Shown piece after piece: positions 9,745 to 20,219 of a stretch of DNA of 64,000 bases. The position numbers and the translations under genes were made by a program. This DNA comes from Arsenophonus apicola. Its GTDB lineage: Bacteria; Pseudomonadota; Gammaproteobacteria; Enterobacterales; Enterobacteriaceae. The notes beneath the pieces were generated by a model that was not told the DNA's origin, did not search any database, and saw only the letters and a list, made by a program, of their open reading frames with translations. How positions within the stretch are numbered: the first letter of the stretch is position 1; each line of letters starts with the position of its first letter. The stretch covers positions 2,108,001 to 2,172,000 of the forward strand of contig NZ_CP084222.1 of assembly GCF_020268605.1 (NCBI RefSeq), given 5' to 3'.

Positions 9745-10293
9745 TTACCATCTTCTGACCGGTCCTGTATCAATATGTACAAAATTACTATTAGGATAAT
9801 AACCTACTCCTCCCGCTCGCATCTTTAATGCAGCTTTGCGGATATGGCTAAGTTCGATCCCTTTAATATGAAAATCCATTGCTCGACCATGGGTATGATA
9901 GCTATTTTTAGCAACCCCACTACTTTTACGTCGTAAAGCATTATTGGTTTCAACAGAACGATAACCAGAAACGAGTTGAACAGGTTTATTGGTTCCCATT
10001 AACATTTGTAACAAATAAATCTGATCAAATAATTTCGGATCAATGGTTTTAATTTTATTATTACGATGATCACGGAATAGGTGATTCAATCTGGTCAATT
10101 CAGCGTTATTATAACGACGACCATCAAAAAACTCAGTTTTAAGAAACTCACCAGTATGAAGATTTTCAAAGCGCAGAATTTTGGGTCGCGGGGTGGTTAA
10201 TGCCGCAAAGACATAGCTAGGTAATAAGCTAAAACCCAGTGTTATTGCGCCATAACCTAACCATTTTCGTCGATTCTGATCAATATTGTCCAT
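9745..10293 (-). CDS. mepK: Murein endopeptidase MepK (YcbK, M15/DUF882 fold)
   Basis: Periplasmic peptidoglycan endopeptidase; the E. coli enzyme cuts 3-3 (mDAP-mDAP) as well as 4-3 cross-links. I chose ATG 10293 because it gives MDNIDQNRRKW, collinear with E. coli MDKFDANRRK, and 182 residues, the E. coli length; a GTG two codons upstream is possible. The NRRKWLG sequence followed by a hydrophobic stretch is a twin-arginine signal peptide. Zinc ligands of the M15 fold are visible in SYHTHGRAMDFH and FVHIDTG. Its neighbour ldtD encodes the enzyme that makes 3-3 cross-links, so substrate maker and cutter lie side by side. Confidence 0.93.
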   Translation of the reverse strand: MDNIDQNRRKWLGYGAITLGFSLLPSYVFAALTTPRPKILRFENLHTGEFLKTEFFDGRRYNNAELTRLNHLFRDHRNNKIKTIDPKLFDQIYLLQMLMGTNKPVQLVSGYRSVETNNALRRKSSGVAKNSYHTHGRAMDFHIKGIELSHIRKAALKMRAGGVGYYPNSNFVHIDTGPVRRW

Positions 10294-10299
10294 AGCCAC

Positions 10300-10690
10300 T
10301 TAACTCAAATAAAAAGAAAAAATAATAATCAATATGTACGATAATTATACCGAATTTATTTCACTACTTTTGTATAATTATGTAAAAAATATCTATCTAA
10401 CGCTATAGAATATCACTTTTAATACATGTTAATTATAAATACAAATAACATTATTATAACCTATTATGGCAATAAGCACATCAAATTGTTCAATATTTAT
10501 ACAAATCATGCTTAAATTAGGCTAGTTTATCAATCAATCTTATTAGTATCTGCATTTAGTCGATTATATTAAACAAGGCATAATTTATCACAAATAGCGA
10601 TATTTATGCATCTATACTAAATAGTTAAAAAATAATCCGCGATTGAAAAGTAATATAAAAGAAGTTTTTGCCTCTTTTATATCATTTTAT
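10300..10690. other. Non-coding A+T-rich spacer between mepK and ldtD
   Basis: About 390 bases with no gene. It should hold the mepK promoter (minus strand) and, at 10653-10682, a palindrome listed separately that may end ldtD transcription. I see no other structure I can defend. Confidence 0.5.
10653..10682 (-). terminator. Possible ldtD terminator (imperfect palindrome)
   Basis: Arms of 12 bases (ATATAAAAGAAG / CCTCTTTTATAT, one A/G mismatch near the loop) lie just past the ldtD stop. The stem is A+T-rich, and on the minus strand it ends in TTTTATATT rather than a clean T-run, so the assignment is moderate. Confidence 0.45.
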
Positions 10691-12385
10691 TTATTCATTA
10701 AGGGTGGCTCTTATTTCATTTAAATAATTTATCGCCCCATAAATAACTTTGTCATAGCCATAAATGTCATCGCGAAAATTAGCGCTATTCTTGTTATCAA
10801 CCCAGGCAGTTTGGTAATAAAGATAAATAGGTATCCTACCAGGAATATTAATATAACGTGTCTCACCTTGCTGAAGTGCAGCGTCAATACGCTTTTGATC
10901 CCAACTAGCACGCGCAAGTAAAATTGATGCTAATACTGATGCCTTATTCACTCTCACACAACCAGAGCTAATTGAACGATTTTGCCGATTAAATAAACTA
11001 TGGTTAGGGGTATCATGTAAGTAAATTGCATCAGTACTTGGCATGTTGAATTTATAACGGCCTAAGGCATTGGCTGGCCCTGGTGCCTGGCGTATACGAT
11101 AGGGAAAGGATGAAGATGAGATGGCATTCCAATTTATCGAGTAAGGATCAATAGGATAGGCATTACGCTCCCAACCAGATAAAACCGTAAAACCTCGGCG
11201 AGCAAAAAAGCCCGGATCCCTTCTGGCTTGAGGCAAAATATCTTTACGAACCATGCTAGTAGGAACATTCCAGGGTGGATTAATAACGACATTATTAAGT
11301 TCACTACTCATTATTGGGGTTTTACGATCAGGGCGACCCACAATAACTTTAGAATCTATAATTAATTGATTATTTAGATAAAAATGTAAAGTATAAGCAG
11401 GAATATTAACTAAGATGTCAGAACCACTTTCATTAGGAATAATTCTTAAACGCTGGATATTAATCGCCAGTAATCCGGCCCGCTCGGTAGGTGAAGTATT
11501 TAGCCATTTTAATGTTGCGTTACCAATAATACCATCCGGCTCTAATCCATACATTCTCTGGAATTGTTTAACCGCATCTACTAATAATCCACCATAATTA
11601 CGAATATCTTCATCCTTTACCGCATCCTGGGTTAACAACCCATTGCGAGTTAAAATTTCACTTAAGGAAACAAGATCGTTGCTTGCTTGCCCTGGCTTTA
11701 ATAGACTAACCGTATTTATTTTTGGCCATATTTGTTTATCAGCCAAATAAGCCAACATTTTCGTCCTCATTGGTAAATATGAGGCGTGTTGCGGCGCTAA
11801 TGTTTTGATCCAACTAGCTAATTGTTTAGCGTTAATCGCGCTTTGCCACTGAGAAACACTACCAATCGTTGGCTCACGAAGTGGATAAGGCGTTTTCTGA
11901 TATAACCAATCTTTACCATTATATTTTACATTACATATAAAATATAAATAACCTAACATCGCATCTGATAAAATAACATCTCGTTCCATCTGATTGAGTT
12001 GTTTATTTTTTACTAATAGTGATAGCCATTTACCAAACTGCGGCTGAAAACCGGCCAGCGCCAATTCGGCTAATTGCTGTTTGAATTCTATTACCGCAGC
12101 TTCATTATCCCATAAAGGTTGCATATTATTTTCAGCATAGAGCTTCGCTAACCTGTCCATATAGACTAAATTAATACCAGGTGATAACCAGCCCTGCAGT
12201 TGCTGACGGCTTTTTTGCATCTCTGGCACAGTTATATTTTTCTGCTCAGTAACCAAATTTGTTAAAGGGACTTGGGTATTTGTGATCGTGTCTATTTGCG
12301 CCAACTCAGCACATGCTGGTGTTATTGCCAATATTACACAGCATATTAGTGAAGCACGCAAAGTGTTCACTCTTTTATTCGCCAT
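10691..12385 (-). CDS. ldtD: L,D-transpeptidase LdtD (YcbB)
   Basis: Periplasmic L,D-transpeptidase that forms 3-3 mDAP cross-links in peptidoglycan. The 564-residue product is shorter than E. coli YcbB (615 aa). It starts with a signal peptide (hydrophobic stretch to about residue 26, PACA-E). A peptidoglycan-binding repeat follows near residues 265-290 (YGGLLVDAVKQFQRMYGLEPDGIIG). The C-terminal YkuD catalytic domain carries IYLHDTPNHSLF and the nucleophile in SSGCVRV (Cys near 476). ATG at 12385 follows a GGTGAT stretch. It is co-oriented with mepK but separated from it by a long spacer, so the two are probably transcribed separately. Confidence 0.95.
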   Translation of the reverse strand: MANKRVNTLRASLICCVILAITPACAELAQIDTITNTQVPLTNLVTEQKNITVPEMQKSRQQLQGWLSPGINLVYMDRLAKLYAENNMQPLWDNEAAVIEFKQQLAELALAGFQPQFGKWLSLLVKNKQLNQMERDVILSDAMLGYLYFICNVKYNGKDWLYQKTPYPLREPTIGSVSQWQSAINAKQLASWIKTLAPQHASYLPMRTKMLAYLADKQIWPKINTVSLLKPGQASNDLVSLSEILTRNGLLTQDAVKDEDIRNYGGLLVDAVKQFQRMYGLEPDGIIGNATLKWLNTSPTERAGLLAINIQRLRIIPNESGSDILVNIPAYTLHFYLNNQLIIDSKVIVGRPDRKTPIMSSELNNVVINPPWNVPTSMVRKDILPQARRDPGFFARRGFTVLSGWERNAYPIDPYSINWNAISSSSFPYRIRQAPGPANALGRYKFNMPSTDAIYLHDTPNHSLFNRQNRSISSGCVRVNKASVLASILLARASWDQKRIDAALQQGETRYINIPGRIPIYLYYQTAWVDNKNSANFRDDIYGYDKVIYGAINYLNEIRATLNE

Positions 12386-12706
12386 AATATCACCTTTTTA
12401 TTTCATTTTTATTGTTTTAATAGCAGAGTAAAAAATTTATCTTTAGCCAGGTTAAAATTAACTAATTTATTGTCTTTTATTTGCTACAAAAATAAATAAT
12501 TTTTATATTTAAAAAATAATCATGTTTATAAATTAATTTAAACCTGTATTGACAAAGTAAATTTTCATTTAAAATAAAATCCCATAAATTTTAGATTTAA
12601 TGCTTATTAAAAATTAAATTACCAATCCGCTATATTTAAAATATAATCTTCGATCACTTTATTTTCAATTGCAATACTTAATTTACTTTTAAAACAAACC
12701 ATTTAT
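12386..12706. other. Non-coding A+T-rich spacer between mukB and ldtD
   Basis: Very A+T-rich with no gene visible on either strand. It should contain the ldtD promoter on the minus strand; the low complexity makes any -10 call unreliable. The mukB terminator lies at its right-hand border. Confidence 0.5.
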
Positions 12707-12735
12707 AAAAAAACCGCTATCATGAAATAGCGGTT
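12707..12735 (-). terminator. Rho-independent terminator of the muk operon
   Basis: Reading the minus strand after the mukB stop, a perfect 9-bp stem (AACCGCTAT / ATAGCGGTT) with a 6-nt loop is followed by a run of seven T (the A-run at 12707-12713 on the plus strand). Confidence 0.9.
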
Positions 12736-12770
12736 ATTAAAATATAAAAATAATTTTTTACTACTTGAGT

Positions 12771-15700
12771 TTAAGTAACAGCAGATGATAGTTTTAACCG
12801 CTCATCTTCTTGACCAAAACCTTTTAAACCAACAACATGCACATGCTCTTGTTGGCCAAATACCTTACGTACCAGCTTATAAGTCGTCCCTTTTTCTGGA
12901 CTGATATTTTCAGGTGCCGCAATAATTAATTGCATTTTTAATCGTTCACAGAGTTCAAACAGGGTTGCAATCGATTTAGCATCCAATCTAGCCGCTTCAT
13001 CCAGGAATAAGAACCGACATGGTAAAATATCTTTACCTCTTAATCTTTGTGACTCTTCTTCCCAACTTTGTACAACCATCACTAAAATTGACATGCCTGT
13101 ACCAATCGCTTCTCCCGTCGATAGCGCACCACTTTCTGCTTTTAGCCAACCATCTGAACCACGATTAACTTCAACATCCAGTTCCAGATAATTACGATAA
13201 TCGAGTAACTCTTCGCCAATAGTTTGTGGCAAGCGTTGCCCAATATCTAGTTGCGGGTTTAAACGTTGATAAAGTTTTGCCATCGCTTCAGAAAATGTCA
13301 GACTTTTATTTTTAAACAGATCTTGGTGATGTTCGTGCTCTTCTGACAAGACATCAAGTAATGATTCATGACTTTGTCGAATATTAACATTGAGTCGAAC
13401 CCCATTTACCTGGCCAAATGCAACTGACTGTAGCCCTTGATTAAGTAAGCGAATTCGATTTTGCTCACGATGGATCGTTTTACGGATAATATTTGCCACA
13501 CTCTTAGCACTGATAGCTAATTTTTGTTCCCGGGCGGTCAGTTCTTCTGTTAGACGCGCTAATTCAATTTCCATCTGTTCAATGGCATCAACCGGATCAT
13601 CAGTGCGAATAATATCTTGTCGAATCCGTTCACGTAAATGTTCATAAACCGCAATAAAGAACGCTATTTTACGCTCTGGCCGTTTAAGATCTTCAGAGGC
13701 ACGCAATACATCGCGTAAATGTTCATTATCCGCGACCGCTTGTCTAAGCGCTCCTAGCGCTTTATCTGACATCGAACGTAAACTATCACCATCCATATAA
13801 GCTAATTCACGTCGATGTAAACGACGCTCGACACCGTTCTCCCTAACCATTTGCATAACAGCACACCAACCGGATTTACCTGACACAACCTGCTCGCGAA
13901 GTTGGTAATAGTCCCGCTCCAATTTTCTTAATTTTTTTTGCCAATTGTCCATTTCAGCTTCACAAAATGCGATCTGTTTCTCCAATTGATTGATGCGCGA
14001 GCGATTAGCATTTACTGCTTCATAAAGTTGGTCACGGCGTTCACGTGCCCGTTTTTCTGCATTACTATCTGCCTGAACGCCAATCGCTTTTATTTCAGCC
14101 TCTAACTCTCTTAGCATATCCTGCTTAGTGTCAAAAGAGCTGCGTAATGATGCTAATAGTTGATTCAATTGTGCAGTTTTAGTTTGTTGCTGTTTTAGTT
14201 GTTCTCGTACCTGACTACGCTCTTTTTCAGCCTGTTGTAAACGCTGACGGAGTTTATTATTTAAATCAGTATCTTCTGTCAGCATCTCCGTCGAGTCGCT
14301 ATAACTAAAATGGGCACGACGTTGTAAAACTTCAATTAAAGCGAAAGTTTGCTGTTTGGATTGTTGCTGTAACTGTTTGACTTGTTCATATTCGTGGCGT
14401 AATTGCTCATGTTGTTCAGGATCACTTTGCAAAACGTTAGCTATCGGTTCTAGCTTTGCCAACGATTTTGCATGTTTATGCAAAAAGTGCCCCGCTTCTT
14501 CGGCCTCTGCAAGCGCTGCTCGGATCTCTTCGATGCGATCCACTAACGTTTCATCCATTAGCAAATTCACTTGTGGCAACAAACGGTTCAAACTGGATAA
14601 CCGCGCTTTGATCGTAGTATGTTGCTTTTTTTGTTGTTGTGTCTGAGCTTCAAATTGTGCTAACTGGCGTTCTAGTTCATTTCTACGTTGGTTTAAAGAA
14701 CGAATCTCAGCCTCTGGATCAGGGTCAAAAACCACCGCAAGATGCTTGCCAATGAAACCACTAAAGGCATGATGAGCTCGTTGTAATTTCTGCATATCAA
14801 AAGAGAGGGTTGCATAACGCTCAGCTAAGCTATCTCTCTGCTGGTTCAACATTTCCAGTTGATTTTCACGCGCTGCCCGACCAAATAACGGAACTTCAGG
14901 ATAACGAGAAAAACGCCATTGACGCTCTGAAGATCGAACTAATACTGCCTGGTCAAATTCTTCCGCATTAAATACACTATCATCAAAAGATTGCGGATCA
15001 CCTTCAATAAAATAGACATCATCTGGACATTCAGCTATCAATTCACTTAGTTGTGGCTGAATTTTTGCCAGCTCAGGAACCACAATGCCATGTCTTGCTG
15101 GACCATAGAGCGCTGAAAAATAGGGCGCATCATCGATAGTAATATCATCATAAATTTCAGATAACAAAACACCACCAAGACGTTCAGCCAAACCAAGTAG
15201 CCGATTATCATCTGCGCCGCTCGGTTGACTAAGATGGGCTATCTGTTGCTCTAATTCACGCTTTTGACTGGCGACTTCATCACGTTCAACGGTAATTTCA
15301 CGTTCTTGTTCTAATAATTGCTGTAGATGCTCGGTAATTTCATGACTCTGGCTAAAACTATCATCAGCCTGTACAGTTAATTGATTAAGTGCATCTTGTG
15401 CCGCCAGCCAAATAGGTGCTTTTTGAGTTAGCGTTCGAATTTGCTGTTTGATCTGCTCAAGCTCTTGACGCATTAACATGCGATGCTCACTACTTTCATT
15501 AACAGAAACACTTAGTTCTTCTTGCTGTGCTTCTAATTGTTCCAGTAATGTAGTCAGTTGATCTGGCTGATATTGCTGTTCAGAATATTGACAAAATTCA
15601 GCTAAAATACGTTCAGCATCCTGCCGGCTATTAAGTTTTTGCTCCAGTTCGGCTAATTGCATTTGTAGCGGCTCAATACGCTGGGCAAGATGTTGCTGGG

Positions 15701-17219
15701 AAGCCCAGTCGCGCAATAATTCACGAGCTTTTTGATAAGCTTTATCTCCTTTTACCTCACCAGCAATATTTTTAACTAAGCTATAAGCCTGGTCAAATTG
15801 GTTAGTGGCCGCATCAATCACACTGATTTTCTGTGCCAATGCAAGCAATTTTTCGGTATGTTGTTGCTCTGTTTCTTCAAATTTGGTCAAAAATTGCTCG
15901 ACATTATTTGGCGTTAGTTTAGCCAATTGGCAAATTTTCTTTGCTCGTTCTAGTGCTTGCTGAGCTTTTTGATATTGGATTGCGCGCGTCTGCTGAACAT
16001 CTAACGCTTGCTGGTAATCAGCCAGTTGACTTTTTAGCTCATCAACTTCTAATTCAGCCGCTTCAACGTTGGCTTCAAGCTCAGCTTGCTGTTCTACGGC
16101 TTGCTCAACGACTTCAGTCTGTTCTTCCAGACGATAGGTGATCTCTTCAATATCGGCCTGATAGCGATCAATTTTTTCCTGTTGGCGTACCGCTGCTTGT
16201 ACAAGACCTAAATGATCGCTGGCTGCCTGAAAATCAGCCTCTAAATCTAGCGAAGAACCATTTTGTTCGTCCAGCTCACGTACCATTTCAACATGACGGG
16301 TCTGGGCAGCAATCAGTTGTTTACGGCCGTCAAATAATTCAGCCCGAACAGCAAGTGCACTATCTAGATGCACTCGGCGTTCATTCGCATGACGCATATA
16401 ATCAGCAGAAACGTAATCTGTTGCTTCATTAATTAAACGTCTAAATAAATCACGATCAGACTGAGTGACCCTGATCGCTTCAAGGGTTAATCTATTTTCT
16501 CGCAAAGCCGCTTCCATATCCTGAAAGGCTTTTCGAACACCACTATTCTCAGGCAAAAGATAATCACGTAATGAACGCGTAATGGCACTAGAAATTCCAC
16601 CGTATAAAGAAGCTTCGATTAAGCGATAAAATTTGCTCCTGTCACTGGATGATCTCAATCGTTTAGGAATAATACCCAGATCAAATAACTGGGCATGATA
16701 ATCAATAATTGAATTAAATTGTTTAAACTGCACACCTTCAATTGCATCGACGTGATCTTTTAAATCATTTAAACCAATCACTCGCGCTTGACGTTCTTCA
16801 ACTTGCTCAGTCAAGATATGCGTTGGTAATATTGCGCTAGGTAATCCTTGGATTATAAAAGGTTTTATATCGACTTTTTTATCACGACCGGCAATTTGTT
16901 GTAAGCGCACACCGACTAAAATACGTTGATGGCGGGAATTGATTACGTCCAAAATTGAATAACAGACCCCTGGACGTAATTTTCCATGTAACCCTTTATC
17001 ACGTGAGGCTGAAGTTGCACCCGCTTCGGTGGTATTACGAAAATGCAATAAGGTTAAATCAGGGATCATGGCGGTAATAAATGCCGCCATAGTGGTCGAT
17101 TTGCCGGCGCCGTTACCACCAGATAACGTCGTTACTAACTCATCCAAATCAAACGTTCTGGCAAAAAAGCCGTTCCAATTGATGAGCGTGAGTGAGCGAA
17201 ACTTGCCTCGTTCTAACAT
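12771..17219 (-). CDS. mukB: Chromosome partition protein MukB (SMC-like condensin ATPase)
   Basis: MukB dimers with MukE and MukF form the bacterial condensin that extrudes DNA loops and helps segregate sister chromosomes. The 1482-residue product is the usual size (1486 in E. coli). The Walker A motif GGNGAGKS is at residues 34-41. Two long coiled-coil stretches rich in Q, E and L flank a central hinge around residues 650-780. The C-terminal head carries the ABC signature region (LSTGEAIGTGMSILVMV) and Walker B (FLFLDEAARLD). It is the last gene of cmoM-mukF-mukE-mukB: mukE ends 2 bases before the mukB ATG, so translation is probably coupled. A strong terminator follows. Confidence 0.98.
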   Translation of the reverse strand: MLERGKFRSLTLINWNGFFARTFDLDELVTTLSGGNGAGKSTTMAAFITAMIPDLTLLHFRNTTEAGATSASRDKGLHGKLRPGVCYSILDVINSRHQRILVGVRLQQIAGRDKKVDIKPFIIQGLPSAILPTHILTEQVEERQARVIGLNDLKDHVDAIEGVQFKQFNSIIDYHAQLFDLGIIPKRLRSSSDRSKFYRLIEASLYGGISSAITRSLRDYLLPENSGVRKAFQDMEAALRENRLTLEAIRVTQSDRDLFRRLINEATDYVSADYMRHANERRVHLDSALAVRAELFDGRKQLIAAQTRHVEMVRELDEQNGSSLDLEADFQAASDHLGLVQAAVRQQEKIDRYQADIEEITYRLEEQTEVVEQAVEQQAELEANVEAAELEVDELKSQLADYQQALDVQQTRAIQYQKAQQALERAKKICQLAKLTPNNVEQFLTKFEETEQQHTEKLLALAQKISVIDAATNQFDQAYSLVKNIAGEVKGDKAYQKARELLRDWASQQHLAQRIEPLQMQLAELEQKLNSRQDAERILAEFCQYSEQQYQPDQLTTLLEQLEAQQEELSVSVNESSEHRMLMRQELEQIKQQIRTLTQKAPIWLAAQDALNQLTVQADDSFSQSHEITEHLQQLLEQEREITVERDEVASQKRELEQQIAHLSQPSGADDNRLLGLAERLGGVLLSEIYDDITIDDAPYFSALYGPARHGIVVPELAKIQPQLSELIAECPDDVYFIEGDPQSFDDSVFNAEEFDQAVLVRSSERQWRFSRYPEVPLFGRAARENQLEMLNQQRDSLAERYATLSFDMQKLQRAHHAFSGFIGKHLAVVFDPDPEAEIRSLNQRRNELERQLAQFEAQTQQQKKQHTTIKARLSSLNRLLPQVNLLMDETLVDRIEEIRAALAEAEEAGHFLHKHAKSLAKLEPIANVLQSDPEQHEQLRHEYEQVKQLQQQSKQQTFALIEVLQRRAHFSYSDSTEMLTEDTDLNNKLRQRLQQAEKERSQVREQLKQQQTKTAQLNQLLASLRSSFDTKQDMLRELEAEIKAIGVQADSNAEKRARERRDQLYEAVNANRSRINQLEKQIAFCEAEMDNWQKKLRKLERDYYQLREQVVSGKSGWCAVMQMVRENGVERRLHRRELAYMDGDSLRSMSDKALGALRQAVADNEHLRDVLRASEDLKRPERKIAFFIAVYEHLRERIRQDIIRTDDPVDAIEQMEIELARLTEELTAREQKLAISAKSVANIIRKTIHREQNRIRLLNQGLQSVAFGQVNGVRLNVNIRQSHESLLDVLSEEHEHHQDLFKNKSLTFSEAMAKLYQRLNPQLDIGQRLPQTIGEELLDYRNYLELDVEVNRGSDGWLKAESGALSTGEAIGTGMSILVMVVQSWEEESQRLRGKDILPCRFLFLDEAARLDAKSIATLFELCERLKMQLIIAAPENISPEKGTTYKLVRKVFGQQEHVHVVGLKGFGQEDERLKLSSAVT

Positions 17220-17221
17220 AG

Positions 17222-17929
17222 CTATTCATCCTCCGCTTCATCTTCAACACTATCATTACTTTCGTTATCGGTTAACCCTAAGTTATCTTTTAACGACATC
17301 GCTTCGCCATCACGGATCATGCGTAATTGGGCTTGTTGTGGATCATCGCCACTACGCACATCAGCACCAAAACGAAAGACAGATTCGGCGATCATAAAAC
17401 GCTGACTGTCATTTTGCAAAAAATGAACCATTCCTAATCGGCGTAGACGATTAAGCGAAGTGCGCAGCTTTTCTTGTAATTTTTGTTTATCCAAATCCGT
17501 ACCTGTCGAACGCTGATTAACAAACTTAAGTAGTTTGCTTTCATCCGCTAGGGACAATAGCTCTTCAAACAGTTCCTGCGCAGTAAAAATGCCCTGATTA
17601 GAAAGTCTTTCCGGACTTAAATAGAGATAACAAAGAATTTTGCCAACCATCATATCTAATTCAGATAAAACTGAGCGAGGAATCAATGTAGTCGAACGTG
17701 GACGTAAATAGAAAAAACCTTCTGGCGCACGGATCAACTCAACATTATAGCGAGCATAAAAGGCGGTTAACTCCTGTTCAAAATCCATCAAAAAAGCGTG
17801 ATTATCCAGATCATCAATGCCAACATGGCGCCCGGCTCGAAGCTGGCTATCCAATTCAGGGAAAAGAGAGCTGACTAAAGCTTGTGCCAATTTTACTGGC
17901 ATAAATTGTTCAATATTTGTCGATGACAT
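17222..17929 (-). CDS. mukE: Chromosome partition protein MukE
   Basis: Winged-helix (kite) subunit that binds MukF and the MukB head and regulates the condensin ATPase. I chose ATG 17929 because it gives MSSTNIEQFMPVKLAQAL, the E. coli N-terminus; the open frame continues nine codons further upstream, into mukF. The 235-residue product contains the conserved YNVELIRAPEGFFYLRPRSTTLIPRSVLSELDMMVGK block (about residues 50-90) and an acidic tail (SNDSVEDEAEDE). The start overlaps the end of mukF by 20 bases and the stop is 2 bases from mukB, a tight co-translated operon. Confidence 0.97.
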   Translation of the reverse strand: MSSTNIEQFMPVKLAQALVSSLFPELDSQLRAGRHVGIDDLDNHAFLMDFEQELTAFYARYNVELIRAPEGFFYLRPRSTTLIPRSVLSELDMMVGKILCYLYLSPERLSNQGIFTAQELFEELLSLADESKLLKFVNQRSTGTDLDKQKLQEKLRTSLNRLRRLGMVHFLQNDSQRFMIAESVFRFGADVRSGDDPQQAQLRMIRDGEAMSLKDNLGLTDNESNDSVEDEAEDE

Positions 17930-19232
17930 GTGCCTGTACCTTGGCTCCGTAATCATTAATCGCTAACCATTCAGGATGGATACCTGAGAAATCCGCTTCT
18001 GCTATACCTAATTTAACAGCTTGATCGACAATAATACGCGCCACATCAAAATGCCGTTTCTGTGGATATTTTGTCAAGTAATCACGCAAAATTAAACCAA
18101 TATCAAGTGGATGCTGATCTTTCTTATAACCTGCTAATGCCTGCTCCATTATCTCAATCAGTTGTTCATTAATCTGATTAAATTCTTCATATTCCAGTTC
18201 AGTTGGCAACTCACCCGTCGCTTCTTCATTACTCAATACCAGATCTTCATCACGCACATCAAATAAACGTTCAGCATTGGCTACCGTTAACGCCCAAGGA
18301 TCGGTAAAATAATTTTGCACCGATAGACGTAAGCGCTGCGAGAATATCCTATTTTTATCCATATCAATGGCGGTACGAATAAATTTATGCACATGGCGAT
18401 CATAACCAATCCAGAGATCAATCGATTGTTGACCCCAACTAATAATTCGATCAAGCTTACTTTGTAGATCAAATACTAGCTTATCAACCAATTCTGAACC
18501 ACCTCCATTCATATTTGCCTCTTGGATACGTAACAAATTGGACTGTAATTTATCACCCGCCGCTTCCAGCGTATCTTGTAATTCACGTAATGTGCCTGAA
18601 GTTTCCGTTAATAGTTGTTCACAATTGGCAATCGCTGCTTGCCAATCCTGACTAAGTAATGCGGAGATGTCTTCCTTTACACTATTTTGCTGTTCATCCA
18701 TTACACGCTGCGACATATCAATACTGTCAAAAATTTCTGCCACTGAATATTTTAATGGTGCAAAGACATGGCGATGCCAGTGAAATTCATCGCCCCCTTC
18801 TTCTGCCGCATCCGCCGCTCGACTTAATTCACCAGCTACAATCGAAAGTTGCATCGATAAACGTAGGGAAGAAAATTCCCGCTGGCGAATATAATAATCA
18901 CTGATCCCAATACCAAGTGGCGTTAAACGGTAAATGGCATTACCTTCAATGATTTCATTAGAAAAACGATTAAATAATTTCTGTCGTACCATATCATTAA
19001 TTGCATTATTTGCTCTGGCAGTAACGGTTTCGGCGGTCTGCTCGAATCCTTTACTAACTTCACGAAAAGCATCAATTAATTCACCTTCACTCATTTCGCC
19101 ATCAAACCGCTCGCTATTAAGGACAGCCACCGCCAATAAAAAAGCCAAACGCTCAGCAGGTAATGATATTGAAAAATCATTTTTCCGCGCCCATGATACC
19201 AATTCCGGCACAGTCTGGGAAAACTCACTCAT
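17910..19232 (-). CDS. mukF: Chromosome partition protein MukF (kleisin)
   Basis: Kleisin subunit of the MukBEF condensin; it dimerises, bridges the MukB heads and recruits MukE. It has 440 residues, identical in length to E. coli MukF, and aligns end to end, from MSEFSQTVPELVSWARKNDF to NDYGAKVQAHVIDKY. The N-terminal winged-helix dimerisation domain occupies about residues 1-115 and a helical bundle follows. The conserved segment DLQSKLDRIISWGQQSIDLWIGYDRHVHKFIRTAIDMDKNR lies near residue 265. It is preceded by cmoM with an 11-base gap and overlaps mukE. Confidence 0.98.
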   Translation of the reverse strand: MSEFSQTVPELVSWARKNDFSISLPAERLAFLLAVAVLNSERFDGEMSEGELIDAFREVSKGFEQTAETVTARANNAINDMVRQKLFNRFSNEIIEGNAIYRLTPLGIGISDYYIRQREFSSLRLSMQLSIVAGELSRAADAAEEGGDEFHWHRHVFAPLKYSVAEIFDSIDMSQRVMDEQQNSVKEDISALLSQDWQAAIANCEQLLTETSGTLRELQDTLEAAGDKLQSNLLRIQEANMNGGGSELVDKLVFDLQSKLDRIISWGQQSIDLWIGYDRHVHKFIRTAIDMDKNRIFSQRLRLSVQNYFTDPWALTVANAERLFDVRDEDLVLSNEEATGELPTELEYEEFNQINEQLIEIMEQALAGYKKDQHPLDIGLILRDYLTKYPQKRHFDVARIIVDQAVKLGIAEADFSGIHPEWLAINDYGAKVQAHVIDKY

Positions 19233-19243
19233 AATTCATCCTT

Positions 19244-20020
19244 TCACATAGACTTGCATGCCATAACATGAATATAGCGCCCCAGATTAATATAGGGTTG
19301 TTGTCGACAATAGCGCTGCTCCAAAGCAAGCAACGCCGGAAAATCTTTATGTTGTAACTGACGGCTTTGTAGATAATCATGAAAAACCCGTACACCGGTT
19401 TTACCAACTATTTTAAAGTCAAATTCTTCTAACCATTGATATACTGTTTCTGGTAATAACGGATTAAGAGGGGTAAGTGAACGTTTGCGGCGACGCTGAA
19501 TATTAGGTGTCGCTAAATGGAAGTTACCTAATACAGCATTTCTCATCACCAACCCATTCGCATTATAAAACATGATAGAAAATGCGCCACCTGGGTTAAT
19601 TATATCCGCTAGGGTTTTTATTGCCGATTTTTGTTCATGGATCCATTCAATCACTGCATGAAACAACACTAAATCAACGGCTCCCGTTGCTGTTAAATAT
19701 TGGGCTATATCCTGAAAGGTAGCGTGAATAAATTGCATGTTCTGGCTTACTTTTTTTTCATCAGCCAACAATCTGGCGCGTTCAAGCATGGCTGCCGAAA
19801 TGTCACAAACAATAACTTGATGTCCCATCGCAGCCAATTTGCAAGCAAAAAGGCCTTCTCCTCCACCCGCGTCCAATATCTTTAACGGCTTACTGGGTAA
19901 TAAATTAAGCAGAGTGTTTAGATCCTGCCACATAACCGCTTCGCGTATTTTTCCCTTAGTTGTGCCATAAATATTCTGTGTAAACTTATCTGCAATGTCA
20001 TCAAAATTGCGACCTACCAT
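19244..20020 (-). CDS. cmoM: tRNA 5-carboxymethoxyuridine methyltransferase CmoM (SmtA)
   Basis: SAM-dependent methyltransferase that methylates cmo5U to mcmo5U at wobble position 34 of certain tRNAs. ATG at 20020 gives MVGRNFDDIADKFTQNIYGTTKGKIREA, collinear with E. coli (MQDRNFDDIAEKF), and has a GAGG ribosome-binding sequence nine bases upstream; a TTG seven codons further upstream is less convincing. The SAM-binding motif I is ILDAGGGEGLFACKLA (about residues 45-60), followed by an acidic strand end (VIVCDIS) and the motif LFHAVIEW. The length is 258 residues, against 261 in E. coli. It is the first gene of the cmoM-muk operon, as in E. coli. Confidence 0.95.
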   Translation of the reverse strand: MVGRNFDDIADKFTQNIYGTTKGKIREAVMWQDLNTLLNLLPSKPLKILDAGGGEGLFACKLAAMGHQVIVCDISAAMLERARLLADEKKVSQNMQFIHATFQDIAQYLTATGAVDLVLFHAVIEWIHEQKSAIKTLADIINPGGAFSIMFYNANGLVMRNAVLGNFHLATPNIQRRRKRSLTPLNPLLPETVYQWLEEFDFKIVGKTGVRVFHDYLQSRQLQHKDFPALLALEQRYCRQQPYINLGRYIHVMACKSM

Positions 20021-20219
20021 GAAAAAATACCTCGATAACAACTATTATAAAACTTAATCGCCATTGCTGATAAAAAATACCTATTAACCAACAGTTAGAT
20101 AATAAAAAATAATAGCAATCTTTGTTGAAAATAATTTTTATATTAACAATTCATTAATCTAGTATCTATATGATTGAATATACCACACGCTCGATAAATT
20201 CATTAACTAGGGTTGAAAT